A DNA stretch of 41,385 nucleotides from Acidobacteriota bacterium (GCA_029263355.1 JAJCXQ010000194.1:1-41385), one strand, 5' to 3'; counted from the first letter of the stretch, positions 17,870-27,397 are shown. Translations and numbers: made by a program. The notes: generated by a model not told the origin, from the letters alone.

Positions 17870-19311
17870 GCCGAAGCGAATTTTGTCTTGGCTTGGTCCT
17901 GCTGGCGGTTTTGATTCATGCCTGCGGCTCACAGCCGCAAGCTCGGGACGCTGTAGGCAGGTCGGAAGCCGCCGCTCGTCGTGATTCGGTCATCCTGATC
18001 ACACTGAGTGGTCTACGCCCAGATGTCGTCGGCGCTCTCGGCGCTGAAAGTTCTTGGACTCCTCAGATCGATGCCTTTGCCCGCGAGGCCGATTGGGTTG
18101 GCACCGCGGTGGTTGCGTCGAGTGCGCCGGTGGTTTCGCTCACGTCGCTGATGACCGGGGTTTCGCCTTGGCAGCATCAAGTCTTGAGCCACGAACCGGC
18201 AACTCCCCGTGGTGGAATTTCCCTCTTGTCTCAAGAATTGGGTCGGATGGGCTACCGTACGTCAGCCCATGTGCCACCCGAGTACAAACTCGAACGCTTT
18301 GGCTTGTTTTCGGGATTCGACTCGGTTCAAGAGATTTCGCCTGCTGGTGAAACGAGGGCAGCGTTGAGAGGTTTGGGGCGGGAGCCAGAGTTTCATTGGC
18401 TGCATCTGAGAGAGGCCAATGTCGCCTACCAACGTCGGGACGCCTACCTTCCCCGACTCGCCGCCCGCTCAGCAGGGTTGCCTGAGCAGATGACCAGCCG
18501 GCGGTTGTTGCCCTATGCAGACCCGGCGTTGTTGATGCCGCCCGCGGAGCGTGCAACAGCCTGGGAGTTGTTTTGTCACGAAGTCGCCTGGGCGGACCAG
18601 CAAGTCGGCGAGTTGTTGGCGGCGCTGCACAATAGCTCCGTTTGGGAGCAATCCTGGATCGTGCTGACGGCAACTCAAGGGGTCGAGTTGGGTGAGCATG
18701 GTCAAGTGCTCTACGCAGAGAATCTCGGACGGGAGACGATCGAGGTGCCTTTGATGATCAAATCTCCGGATTCCCATCAAAATTCATGGACGACGTCAGC
18801 AGATCAGCGTGTGAGCCAGCCACGGTTGTGGGCGACACTTGTCGAAGCTGTGGGTGGAGAGGTTGAGCCAGTCCATGCGCCGAGCTTGTTCCAAGCCACG
18901 GATCGAGCGATTGTCTCTGAGCTTTATCTGCGCAATGGCATCAATGAGTTCTCCTTGCTCGAAGGCGATCTGCAACTCATTCGATCGATCCGTTTTGCTC
19001 CCGAAGAGCCAGAATTCTATCTCGCCCAGTTGGCGCAGAGCGGGGGCCATCCACCACTCTCTGAACCGGCGCGCCGTATCTTTGAAAGGCTCAGGCAAGC
19101 CTTTCGCCACAGTCCACCGTATTCGGGACCGCAGGGCGGGCATTCGCCGAGTCTTCGTCTCGAACGATGGACGGAGCGGGGCACAATAGAGGTGGAAGAT
19201 CCTCGCTTGGCTGCCGACATGGCGACCCGGTTACATCACAGCTGGAGGCGTTTTGTCGACAGGGAACGAACGCCGCAAGAAGAATCATCGTTGAGTGCAG
19301 CCCTGCGTTGA
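17866..19311 (+). CDS. sulfatase/alkaline-phosphatase-fold lipoprotein with degenerate active site
   Basis: TTG start overlaps the upstream stop (TTGA). Lipobox-like LLAVLIHAC; DSVILITLSGLRPDVVGALG; SLTSLMTGVSPWQHQV; VLTATQGVELGEHG; VPLMIKSP. Confidence 0.75.
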   Translation: MSRSEFCLGLVLLAVLIHACGSQPQARDAVGRSEAAARRDSVILITLSGLRPDVVGALGAESSWTPQIDAFAREADWVGTAVVASSAPVVSLTSLMTGVSPWQHQVLSHEPATPRGGISLLSQELGRMGYRTSAHVPPEYKLERFGLFSGFDSVQEISPAGETRAALRGLGREPEFHWLHLREANVAYQRRDAYLPRLAARSAGLPEQMTSRRLLPYADPALLMPPAERATAWELFCHEVAWADQQVGELLAALHNSSVWEQSWIVLTATQGVELGEHGQVLYAENLGRETIEVPLMIKSPDSHQNSWTTSADQRVSQPRLWATLVEAVGGEVEPVHAPSLFQATDRAIVSELYLRNGINEFSLLEGDLQLIRSIRFAPEEPEFYLAQLAQSGGHPPLSEPARRIFERLRQAFRHSPPYSGPQGGHSPSLRLERWTERGTIEVEDPRLAADMATRLHHSWRRFVDRERTPQEESSLSAALR

Positions 19312-19317
19312 TATAAT
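19291..19317 (+). promoter_or_regulatory. candidate tRNA promoter inside the 3' end of the upstream CDS
   Basis: TTGAGT - 15 nt - TATAAT, about 25 nt before the tRNA 5' end. Confidence 0.5.
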
Positions 19318-19342
19318 CTAACGCCCACCTAAGCGGGCAAGC

Positions 19343-19415
19343 GGGTCCATAGCTCAGCGGTTAGAGCAACCGGCTCATAACCGGTTGGTCCCTGGTTCAA
19401 ATCCAGGTGGACCCA
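19343..19415 (+). tRNA. tRNA with CAT anticodon (Ile2 or elongator Met)
   Basis: gggtcca...agctcagcggttagagc...cggctCATaaccgg...ggttcaaatcc...tggaccc a: full cloverleaf. The CGGCTCATAACCG anticodon arm resembles tRNA-Ile2 more than tRNA-Met. Confidence 0.92.
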
Positions 19416-19476
19416 TTCACTAGCTCCCAGACTTAGAGATCCACGCCATCGAAAAGCGTGACGGAGCCGAAAAAAC

Positions 19477-20214
19477 ATGCCAGGTCATTTGGAAGCCATC
19501 GTCTCTCTTCAGAAAACCCTCACTGAGCTCAACGCAGCCGATGAGCGTCTAAACAGCATCCCTGATTGGATGCTTGAGCTCCATGAGGAACATGCAGGGA
19601 GGAAGGCCGAGATCGATACGGTCGAAACCGAAGGAAACGCAGCGGAACATGAACGCCGCGAAGCAGAGGCCGCACTGGCCGACGCACAGGAAAAGCAGAA
19701 GCGATATCAGGAGCAGCTCGGTCAAGTATCGACCCAGCGCGAGTATGGTGCGCTACTCAAAGAGATCGACACAACCAAGAATCAGATCTCTAGCAACGAG
19801 AAAGCAGCACTCGACGCCACAGAACGCAAAGAGGAGGCTGATCGGAAACTCAGCGAATTCCGCGAAGCGTTTCAGGATCTCGACACACGGTACGGTACAG
19901 AGCTCAAGAAATGGGAGAGCGAGAAACCTGCTGTCGCGGCTACAGTTAAGCAACTCTCTCGACGCGCGGAAGAGCTGCGAGGCGCGGTACCGCGCAACAT
20001 CCTCGTGTTATTCGATCGCATCTTCGAGCGCGGAGGTGGTGAGGCGTTAGCGAGGGTGAGGAAAATGCAAGTCGTACGCGGCAACCCGATGTTTCACTGC
20101 GAGGTCTGTAGCTACAATGTTCGGCCACAGGTGCTCGTCGAGATTCGTGATCAGGAATCACTCAATCAGTGTGATAGCTGTAAGCGCATCCTCTACTGGG
20201 AGGACGAAGAGTAG
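19477..20214 (+). CDS. coiled-coil protein with C-terminal C4-type zinc ribbon
   Basis: Long heptad-rich region and CEVCSYNVRPQVLVEIRDQESLNQCDSCKRILYW. Confidence 0.85.
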   Translation: MPGHLEAIVSLQKTLTELNAADERLNSIPDWMLELHEEHAGRKAEIDTVETEGNAAEHERREAEAALADAQEKQKRYQEQLGQVSTQREYGALLKEIDTTKNQISSNEKAALDATERKEEADRKLSEFREAFQDLDTRYGTELKKWESEKPAVAATVKQLSRRAEELRGAVPRNILVLFDRIFERGGGEALARVRKMQVVRGNPMFHCEVCSYNVRPQVLVEIRDQESLNQCDSCKRILYWEDEE

Positions 20215-20253
20215 CGTTTCGCGGCTAGCTCCAGCATACGGGTGGACAACGGA

Positions 20254-20958
20254 ATGAGCTCGATAGAGCCTTCGGTGGCAGAGCGCTTGGCAAACGTCCA
20301 GCGCCGTATGCGGGAGACGTGTGAGCGTTGCGGTCGTGAGCCCGAGGCCGTTGAGCTCATCGGCATTAGCAAACGGCAGCCGATAGAGAGGGTACGCGAA
20401 GCGCTTGCTGGCGGGCTCAGGGTACTGGGTGAAAACCAAGTACAAGAGGCGGTTGCTAAGAGCGCCCATCTTCCGGTGAATGTAGTTTGGCATTTCGTAG
20501 GCCATCTGCAGTCGAACAAAGTCAAGGCCGCGGTCCGTGTCTTCGACGCGATTCACTCGATTGACCGCCTAAAGATCGCTCGCCGGATTAATCTCGAAGC
20601 AGAACGGCAGAGCAAGAGCCTCATAGGCTTTGTCCAGATCAATCTTGGAAACGAGCCAGCCAAAAGCGGCTATCCCTCCGAAGGTTTGTTCGATGCCATT
20701 AGACCGCTAGCGGACCTGGAACGGCTGCGGATCGTGGGGCTGATGGCGATCCCACCCTTTGAAGAAGATCTCTTGGCAGCACGAAAGTGGTTCCGCGAAC
20801 TTCGCGAGTTACGTGATGCGATGAGATCGCGAAGAGAGTGGCAGGGTTTCCCGGGGTGGCTGTCTATGGGTATGAGTCACGATTTTGAAATGGCGATCGA
20901 AGAGGGTGCGACCCATGTTCGGGTCGGTACATCGATATTCGGCCGGCGGCCAATGTGA
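20254..20958 (+). CDS. YggS/PLPBP-family pyridoxal-phosphate homeostasis protein
   Basis: ELIGISKRQPIERVREAL, LGENQVQEA, WHFVGHLQSNK, and LSMGMSHDFEMAIEEGATHVRVGTSIFG. GTG at 20242 is an alternative start. Confidence 0.92.
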   Translation: MSSIEPSVAERLANVQRRMRETCERCGREPEAVELIGISKRQPIERVREALAGGLRVLGENQVQEAVAKSAHLPVNVVWHFVGHLQSNKVKAAVRVFDAIHSIDRLKIARRINLEAERQSKSLIGFVQINLGNEPAKSGYPSEGLFDAIRPLADLERLRIVGLMAIPPFEEDLLAARKWFRELRELRDAMRSRREWQGFPGWLSMGMSHDFEMAIEEGATHVRVGTSIFGRRPM

Positions 20959-20989
20959 TGAGTACGATCTGACGGCTGGGTTTTAGCTC

Positions 20990-22123
20990 ATGCAGCTCAG
21001 AACCTTGTCCGATCTTGTTTTTCATATCCGAGACATCTCGAGCGGACGATCCGAACTGCTTTCCTTCGAGGGTCAGGGACGGCGAGAGAGCCTGTCCACG
21101 GCCGATTTCTTGCGTGGCATCCACTCGGTAACTTTGGCTCTCGATGCGCGCGGCGTAGGACCCGGAGACCGGGTGGCGATCTTCTCTGAAAATCGTCCCG
21201 AGTGGCACATAGCGGATTTTGCATGTCAGCTACTGGGTGCCCCTACGGTTCCTATCAATCCAAACCTGTCTCGGAAGCAGGTCGGCTTTATTCTACGCAA
21301 CAGCGCTAGCCGTTTGGTTTTCTACAGCGGCCTAGAACATAGAGACTTGCTGCTGAGCTTGGCATCGACTCTCACCTCACCCCCCGAGTTGGTGGCCTTC
21401 GAGAGTGATGCTATCGTCGAAGGCAGCCTCTCGATCACGCGCCTGATGGGAGAGGGTGCTTCCCGGCTCGGTGCTGTTCCGATCGAGCGATTCCGTGGCC
21501 GAGTCGGTGAGCTTGATCCGGCGAGCCAGATCTACACCATATCGGACGCTGGTGCCGAACAAAGCCCGGCTGATCCACGGGCAGAACTGCTCACTCACCG
21601 TGAGATGGTGGCCTTGATAGCAGGTCTTGGAGCAAAGATCGAAGCTTCGCTCGCGGACCTAGCTGTGTCGAGCCTGCCTCTGGCGGGCCGCTTGCAGCGT
21701 AGCTTCGATTATCTGTGCTTTTACCGAGGGGCAGCCATTCATCATGCCTCCGGTGACGTGTCGGCGGCCCTTCAACGGGAGCGTCCAACCCACCTGGTTG
21801 CAGCGCCAGATCTCTACCGTGAGATCTACCTGGCGGCTCTGAAGAATGTGCAGAGCGACCGGCTCTGGCGTCAACGCTTGTTTCATTGGGCGATAGACGT
21901 TGGTCAGCGGCATGGCGACGCGTCGCGGGCCGGGTTTGTAGGCCCCTTGGTTTCATTCCAGCGAGGGTTGGCCAACGCCCTGGTCTACCGTCGTTTCCGT
22001 GACAGATTTGGCGGCCGGATACGGCACCTGATTGCAGACGGAGCCGCCCTCGACGAAGAGACCAATCGCTTCTATGAGGCAGTGGCTATGCCAATTCGCC
22101 AAGACACCGATTCAGAAGGCTGA
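20990..22123 (+). pseudogene. truncated, degenerate long-chain acyl-CoA synthetase homologue (decayed gene or pseudoenzyme)
   Basis: N-terminal LACS-like region, but A3 motif YTSGTTGxPKGVxLTH is replaced by YTISDAGAEQSPADPRAELLTH, and the ORF ends after LDEETNRFYEAVAMPI, where QGYGLTE would follow. Confidence 0.7.
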
Positions 22124-22187
22124 CGGGACACAGCTGGGACTCCGCCAGAGACGGTTCAGATTCAGGCTACAACAGCATGTGATCGAT

Positions 22188-23798
22188 TCAGCCGTGGGTC
22201 GGCGCTGCCGCTTTGACGTTGGCGCCAACCCCGTCTTCGAACTGTTTGAAGTTCTCGACGAACATGTCGGCCAGCCGGTTGGCCTGAGCATCGTAGGCTG
22301 TCGCATCGGCCCAGGTGTCGCGAGGTGTCAGAACCTTCTGGGGGACCCCTTCGATACTCTCGGGGATCGCCAGGCCGAAGATCGGGTCGGTCTTGGTCGC
22401 AACTTGATCGAGCGCACCGGTGAGCGCCGCCGTGATCATGTGGCGCGTGTAGTCGAGCTTCATGCGTTTGCCGGTGCCGTAGGGGCCTCCCGTCCAGCCA
22501 GTATTGATCAGCCAGACTTTGGCGTTGTGCCGGGCGAGTTTCTTGCCGAGCAGCTTACCGTAGACACCGGGATGCAAAGGCATGAAGGGTGCTCCGAAGC
22601 AGGTGCTGAAGGTGGCCGAGGGTTCGGTGACACCTTTCTCGGTGCCCGCGACCTTGGCGGTGTAGCCGCTCAAGAAGTGATACATGGCCTGCGCTTCGGT
22701 CAGGCGACTGATCGGAGGCAGCACTCCGAACGCATCACAGGTCAGAAAAACAACGTGCTTGGGATGCCCTGCGGTGCCCTCGAGATCGACATTGCTCAAA
22801 TGGGTGAGAGGATAGCTGGCGCGAGTATTCTCAGTCAGTGAGTCGTCGTCCAGGTCCGCACAACGCGTCTCGGGATCACAGATCACGTTCTCCAAAATGG
22901 TCCCGAAACGTCGCGTTGTAGCGTAGATGGCGGGTTCGCCCTGGGGGTCGAGGCGAATCACTTTGGCGTAGCAGCCACCCTCCATGTTGAACACACCGTG
23001 ATCGGACCAGCCATGCTCGTCGTCTCCGATCAGAGTTCGGTTCGGGTCAGCAGAAAGCGTCGTTTTGCCGGTGCCGCTGAGGCCAAAGAAGAGCGCGACG
23101 TCGTCTCGGTGCTCTCCGTAGTTGGCGCTGCAATGCATGGCCATGACTCCCCGCTTGGGTAGCAGGTAGTTCATCACGGTGAAGATGCTCTTTTTGATCT
23201 CACCGGCGTATTGGGTGCCGCCGATCAGCGCCAGGCGTTGGGACAGGTCGAGCAGAATGAAGGTGCCGCTGTGGGTGCCATCGGTTGTCGGATCGGCACG
23301 AAAGCTCGGGGCGTTGATGACGGTGAAGTCCGGCTCGTGATCGGTGAGCTTGTGGCCGTCTGCCTCACGCACGAACATGTTGCGGGCAAAAAGGTTCTGC
23401 CAGGCGTTCTCATTGATGACCCGAACCTTGATCTGGAACGTCGGGTCAGCGCCGGCATAACCATCGAACACAAAGAGATCGGAGCTCTTCCAATATTCGC
23501 GGACCCGGCCCAGCAAGCTGTTGAATTGGCTCTGATCGATCGGCTTGTTGACCTTGCCCCACCAGATGTCGCTTTCGCTTGAAGGTTCGCGGACCACGAA
23601 CTTGTCGTTGGCAGCCCGGCCGGTGTGTTCGCCCGTTTTGGTCACCAGCGGTCCACCGGCAGCGAGGCTCCCTTCAGCTCGTTGGAGAGCGTGCTCGTAA
23701 AGCTGGGCTTCGGACTGGTTCCAATACACCGTCCCGGTCGTGTCAAATCCTTGGCGATCTATGCCGTGTCGGCTAATGAACGGACCGGTGTTGCGCAT
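22188..23798 (-). CDS. pckA: phosphoenolpyruvate carboxykinase (ATP)
   Basis: FFGLSGTGKTTLSADPNRTLIGDDEHGW and GGCYAKVIRLDPQGEPAIYATTRRFGTILENV. Confidence 0.97.
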   Translation of the reverse strand: MRNTGPFISRHGIDRQGFDTTGTVYWNQSEAQLYEHALQRAEGSLAAGGPLVTKTGEHTGRAANDKFVVREPSSESDIWWGKVNKPIDQSQFNSLLGRVREYWKSSDLFVFDGYAGADPTFQIKVRVINENAWQNLFARNMFVREADGHKLTDHEPDFTVINAPSFRADPTTDGTHSGTFILLDLSQRLALIGGTQYAGEIKKSIFTVMNYLLPKRGVMAMHCSANYGEHRDDVALFFGLSGTGKTTLSADPNRTLIGDDEHGWSDHGVFNMEGGCYAKVIRLDPQGEPAIYATTRRFGTILENVICDPETRCADLDDDSLTENTRASYPLTHLSNVDLEGTAGHPKHVVFLTCDAFGVLPPISRLTEAQAMYHFLSGYTAKVAGTEKGVTEPSATFSTCFGAPFMPLHPGVYGKLLGKKLARHNAKVWLINTGWTGGPYGTGKRMKLDYTRHMITAALTGALDQVATKTDPIFGLAIPESIEGVPQKVLTPRDTWADATAYDAQANRLADMFVENFKQFEDGVGANVKAAAPTHG

Positions 23799-23836
23799 TG
23801 AATCTCCTACGGCCTGGGAATAGGGCTTCCAATCAA

Positions 23837-23854
23837 GATTCTGGAGTCAGAATC
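23837..23854. promoter_or_regulatory. inverted repeat GATTCTG-GAGT-CAGAATC upstream of pckA
   Basis: Perfect 7-bp arms, just downstream of the candidate promoter -10. Confidence 0.65.
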
Positions 23855-23858
23855 ACTC

Positions 23859-23886
23859 ATTCTATCATTGGATGGTATGGTCTCAA
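23859..23886 (-). promoter_or_regulatory. candidate pckA promoter
   Basis: Minus strand TTGAGA - 16 nt - TAGAAT. Confidence 0.55.
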
Positions 23887-23941
23887 CATCGACAACGGTC
23901 ATGCGACGGTAGCGGTCTCGCAACGTTACGGTCTTGAGAAG

Positions 23942-24964
23942 TTAGCGGTTTTGAGACCCCAAGAGTCGCACCGTCTGCTTGATCACTTGCCGCAGAGGCT
24001 TCGAATCCGCGAGTCCTTGGCCAGCGATACCGTAGGCCGTGCCGTGATCAACGGAGGTCCGCAAGAACGGTAAGCCTATGGTCCAATTGGTGGCGGTGCC
24101 GAAGGCTGCGGTCTTGACCGCGATCAATCCCTGGTCGTGGTACAAGGCTAGGACCCAATCGAATTCGCCACGCCGGGCGCGAGCGAATAGCGAGTCTGGA
24201 CTCTCAGGTCCACGTGCGTCAATCCCTTCCTGGCGGGCAGCCGTGATCGCCGGCCGTATGATCGTTTCTTCCTCACTGCCGAACAGGCCGCTTTCGCCGG
24301 CGTGTGGATTGAGCCCAGCGACCGCGATGCGCCCTCCAACGTGCCGAGCGAGACATCGTAACGCTGCCAACACCGACGGAAGGCTGATCGATGCCAATGC
24401 GACGGTCAACGGCAGGTGCATGGTCAGTAGAGCGACCCGAAAGTCAGGCGCCAAGAAACCCATCAGGTAGTCCTGACCGTAGCGATGAAGGCCAGTCGCC
24501 GCTGCCAAGTAGTCGGTGTGCCCACTGAAGCTTGGCAGCACATGGTGAGCGATAAGAGCTTTGTTGAGTGGCGCGGTCACCAGGGCATCTGCTTTTCCGG
24601 CTTGCATCAAACGGATCGCCATATTGAGCGCTGCGAGGGCTCCGCGAGCGTCGTCCGCGGTGGCTTCTCCAGGTGCGACCTGTCGGTCACTGCCGATCGG
24701 GTCGATGGCCGTGATCTGATCCCTATTTGCCAAGGCCGCAGCGAGATTACCATCGGGGGTCAGAAACGCGAGGCGGTTCCATAAAGATTCCGGCACCGTC
24801 TCTCGCACGGCGACCGCGGCGGCGCGCTCAAGGATCAGCAGCGGGCGACAGGTGCGTTCAAGATCCTTGTCGGCTAGGACATCGAGGAGGATCTCCGGTC
24901 CAATCCCGGCTGGGTCGCCTTGGGTAAAGACCAGAACTGGAAGTTCGCCGGAGTTAGTTGTCAG
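23942..24964 (-). CDS. pdxA: 4-hydroxythreonine-4-phosphate dehydrogenase
   Basis: [52 protein letters not shown], and [16 protein letters not shown]. Start placed at a CTG overlapping the hfq stop; the nearest in-frame ATG is 25099, deep within hfq. Confidence 0.93.
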   Translation of the reverse strand: MTTNSGELPVLVFTQGDPAGIGPEILLDVLADKDLERTCRPLLILERAAAVAVRETVPESLWNRLAFLTPDGNLAAALANRDQITAIDPIGSDRQVAPGEATADDARGALAALNMAIRLMQAGKADALVTAPLNKALIAHHVLPSFSGHTDYLAAATGLHRYGQDYLMGFLAPDFRVALLTMHLPLTVALASISLPSVLAALRCLARHVGGRIAVAGLNPHAGESGLFGSEEETIIRPAITAARQEGIDARGPESPDSLFARARRGEFDWVLALYHDQGLIAVKTAAFGTATNWTIGLPFLRTSVDHGTAYGIAGQGLADSKPLRQVIKQTVRLLGSQNR

Positions 24965-25275
24965 CTCCGCCCTCGACGCCGAAACCGCTTGAGCTCTTCT
25001 TCTTTGAACATGTACCGAATGTTGTGCTTCGGGATCAACAGATTCGGTCCGTCCTGGCGATTGAGCTTGATCGCATTCTTGTCGTACCATTCGATCCAAC
25101 CTAGGAGTTCCTCGTCGTTGGTCAAGACCACTATCATTGGCGTTTTGCCCGCCATCTGTTTGAGGTAATAAAACTCCTCGGCGTTGGTCTGCTCCGGCGG
25201 GGATTGTTTGCGGCGCGCACCGCGGCTAGATTTCTGGTCTTGGACGTCAGGTCGAATGAGCTTTCGTTGGGTCAA
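24961..25275 (-). CDS. hfq: Hfq-like Sm-fold RNA chaperone with basic N-terminal extension
   Basis: [64 protein letters not shown]; the KH(N)I Sm2 motif is retained. Confidence 0.8.
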   Translation of the reverse strand: MTQRKLIRPDVQDQKSSRGARRKQSPPEQTNAEEFYYLKQMAGKTPMIVVLTNDEELLGWIEWYDKNAIKLNRQDGPNLLIPKHNIRYMFKEEELKRFRRRGRS

Positions 25276-26030
25276 TTGTGTTCACCCACGGCCCTTCCTG
25301 CTGCTCCCTGGCTTTGGGTGGGAACATGGCGCGGTTTTTTCTTGTAGTACTGGGGGTCCTCGTACGCCAGACAGCAAAGCAGACGGCCACACTGACCGGA
25401 AATCTTCGAGGGGTTGAGGCTGAGGTTCTGCCGTTTCGCCATCTGGATCGAGATCGGCTTGAAATCCTTGAGCCAAGTCGAGCAACACAACGTACGCCCG
25501 CAAATACCGATGCCCCCGAGTTGCTTGGCTTCGTCTCGAGCGCCGACTTGGACCATCTTGACCCGGGTCGAGAATCGCTGAGCCAAGTCGCGAACCAGCT
25601 GGCGGAAATCGACTCGGCCGTTGGCAGTGAACAAGAACGTCGCCTGACGGGCATTGAGTGAGAATTCGACCTTCGAGATCTTCATCTCGAGTTTCAGAGC
25701 ACGGGCCTTGTCACGACAGAAGCGTTTGGCCAAGAGCTCGTTCTTCAGCTTGTTCTCGAATGCTTTGAGGTCCGCCTTCGAGGCCGGGCGAAGCACCCGC
25801 CGCGCGCTCGATTTTTGGCACGGCTTGAAGACCGGCATCGGTGACATTTCGACCTTACCGAAGGCTGGACCACTCTCGTGGTCAACGACGACGCGATCAC
25901 CTTGGCCGTAGATTCTGCCGTCGGTACGGCAGAGCGTCAGATTGGTTTCCTCACCGAACCGAACGCCAACGAAAGTATCCTCGACGGCGGTCGACATTCC
26001 TTTGTAAGAGCAACCCGAGCAGCCGGCCAT
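25272..26030 (-). CDS. ricT: RicT/YaaT (PSP1-domain) family protein
   Basis: [62 protein letters not shown]. Confidence 0.92.
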   Translation of the reverse strand: MAGCSGCSYKGMSTAVEDTFVGVRFGEETNLTLCRTDGRIYGQGDRVVVDHESGPAFGKVEMSPMPVFKPCQKSSARRVLRPASKADLKAFENKLKNELLAKRFCRDKARALKLEMKISKVEFSLNARQATFLFTANGRVDFRQLVRDLAQRFSTRVKMVQVGARDEAKQLGGIGICGRTLCCSTWLKDFKPISIQMAKRQNLSLNPSKISGQCGRLLCCLAYEDPQYYKKKPRHVPTQSQGAAGRAVGEHN

Positions 26031-26119
26031 AATGTCTTTTACCTATTGAGAAAAATCAGCTTGTCGCCGAGTGTCAACCAGAGGATATCCTTTTATCGCT
26101 CGGCTTGATGGGTCGAGAT

Positions 26120-27397
26120 TTATCCGCCGCTACGATTCAGGACCCGCCGACCGATATCGTGCCTGATAATCTTGCTCGGCCACTGGATCATGGCGGCGGC
26201 GGTATAGGCGCGCTTGAGCGCCTCTCGAAGAGTTGGGCCGGAGGCACAAACATTGAGCACTCGGCCACCGGCAGCCACCAACTGGTCGTCCTTAGTGGCG
26301 GTTGCGGCATGAAAGACCTCGATTCCCTGTTGTTGGTTGGCGGCCTCGATACCGGTAATAACCTCCCCTTTGATCGGCTTTTCCGGGTACCCCGCACTGG
26401 CTAGGACAAGGCAAGCGGTTGCTTCCTTGCGGAATTTCAGGCGGGGATGGTCGAATCTTCCGGCGGCACCGCTAACCAGAACCGGCAGCAGGTCTTCGTC
26501 GAGTCGCATCAGCAGAGGCTGAGCTTCCGGGTCTCCAAGACGAACGTTGAACTCCAAGACTTTGGGGCCATCCTGAGTGAGCATCAAACCTGCGTACAGC
26601 ACTCCGACAAAGTTACGATTCGCTTCCCCCATGGCGTGTACCGTGGGGCGCAAAATACGGTCGAGGATTTCGCCACCGGTGCCGCTGAGCACTCCGGCCG
26701 GGCTGTGGGCCCCCATGCCACCAGTATTGGGGCCGCGATCGTCGTCCAGCAAGCGTTTGTAGTCTTTGGTGGTGGCCAGGGGCAAAATGTGCTCGCCGTC
26801 ACAAAGCGAGATGAAAGAAACTTCTTCACCTTGCAGGCATTCCTCGACCACGATCTTCTCGGCGGCGGTGCCGAAACGACGTTCCTCGAAGAACGTCCTG
26901 AGCGCCGACTCAAGTTCATCGCGATCCTTCGGGATCAGCACCCCTTTGCCGGCAGCCAGCCCGTCGGTCTTGAGAACAACAGGAAAACCAAACCGGGCAG
27001 CAGCCCGACGGACATCTTCCTCGCTGTGGGCAATTTCGAAGTCGGCGGTCGGAATGCCTTGTCGCCTCATCAACTCTTTGGCGAAGACCTTGCTGCCCTC
27101 GAGCTCGGCGGCTTGCCGGCGCGGGCCAAAGATCGGTAATCCGCGGCTGTTGAATTCATCGACGATGCCGAGAGTCAGCGGCAGCTCTGGCCCGACGACC
27201 GTCAAATCAATTTTCAAGTCAGCTGCAAAATCCGCCAGCTGATGAATCTCATCCGCCGGAATAGGAACTGGGTCCGCTAGCTGAGCGATACCGGGGTTCC
27301 CCGGCGCGCAGTAGAGTTCCTCAAGCAAGGGGCTCTGACTGAGCTTCCAGCATAAAGCGTGCTCGCGACCTCCGGATCCAACGACCAGAACTTTCAT
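26120..27397 (-). CDS. purD: phosphoribosylamine--glycine ligase
   Basis: MKVLVVGSGGREHALCWKLSQSP, KTDGLAAGKGV, and FNVRLGDPEAQPLLMRL. Confidence 0.97.
   Translation of the reverse strand: MKVLVVGSGGREHALCWKLSQSPLLEELYCAPGNPGIAQLADPVPIPADEIHQLADFAADLKIDLTVVGPELPLTLGIVDEFNSRGLPIFGPRRQAAELEGSKVFAKELMRRQGIPTADFEIAHSEEDVRRAAARFGFPVVLKTDGLAAGKGVLIPKDRDELESALRTFFEERRFGTAAEKIVVEECLQGEEVSFISLCDGEHILPLATTKDYKRLLDDDRGPNTGGMGAHSPAGVLSGTGGEILDRILRPTVHAMGEANRNFVGVLYAGLMLTQDGPKVLEFNVRLGDPEAQPLLMRLDEDLLPVLVSGAAGRFDHPRLKFRKEATACLVLASAGYPEKPIKGEVITGIEAANQQQGIEVFHAATATKDDQLVAAGGRVLNVCASGPTLREALKRAYTAAAMIQWPSKIIRHDIGRRVLNRSGG

Noticed and set aside
22032-22841. 269 aa plus-strand ORF antisense to pckA
   Set aside because: Shadow ORF of the well-conserved pckA; no motif, no start context. 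It also does not continue the truncated acyl-CoA synthetase.
26447-27139. 230 aa plus-strand ORF antisense to purD
   Set aside because: Antisense to an unmistakable purD; no domain motif.
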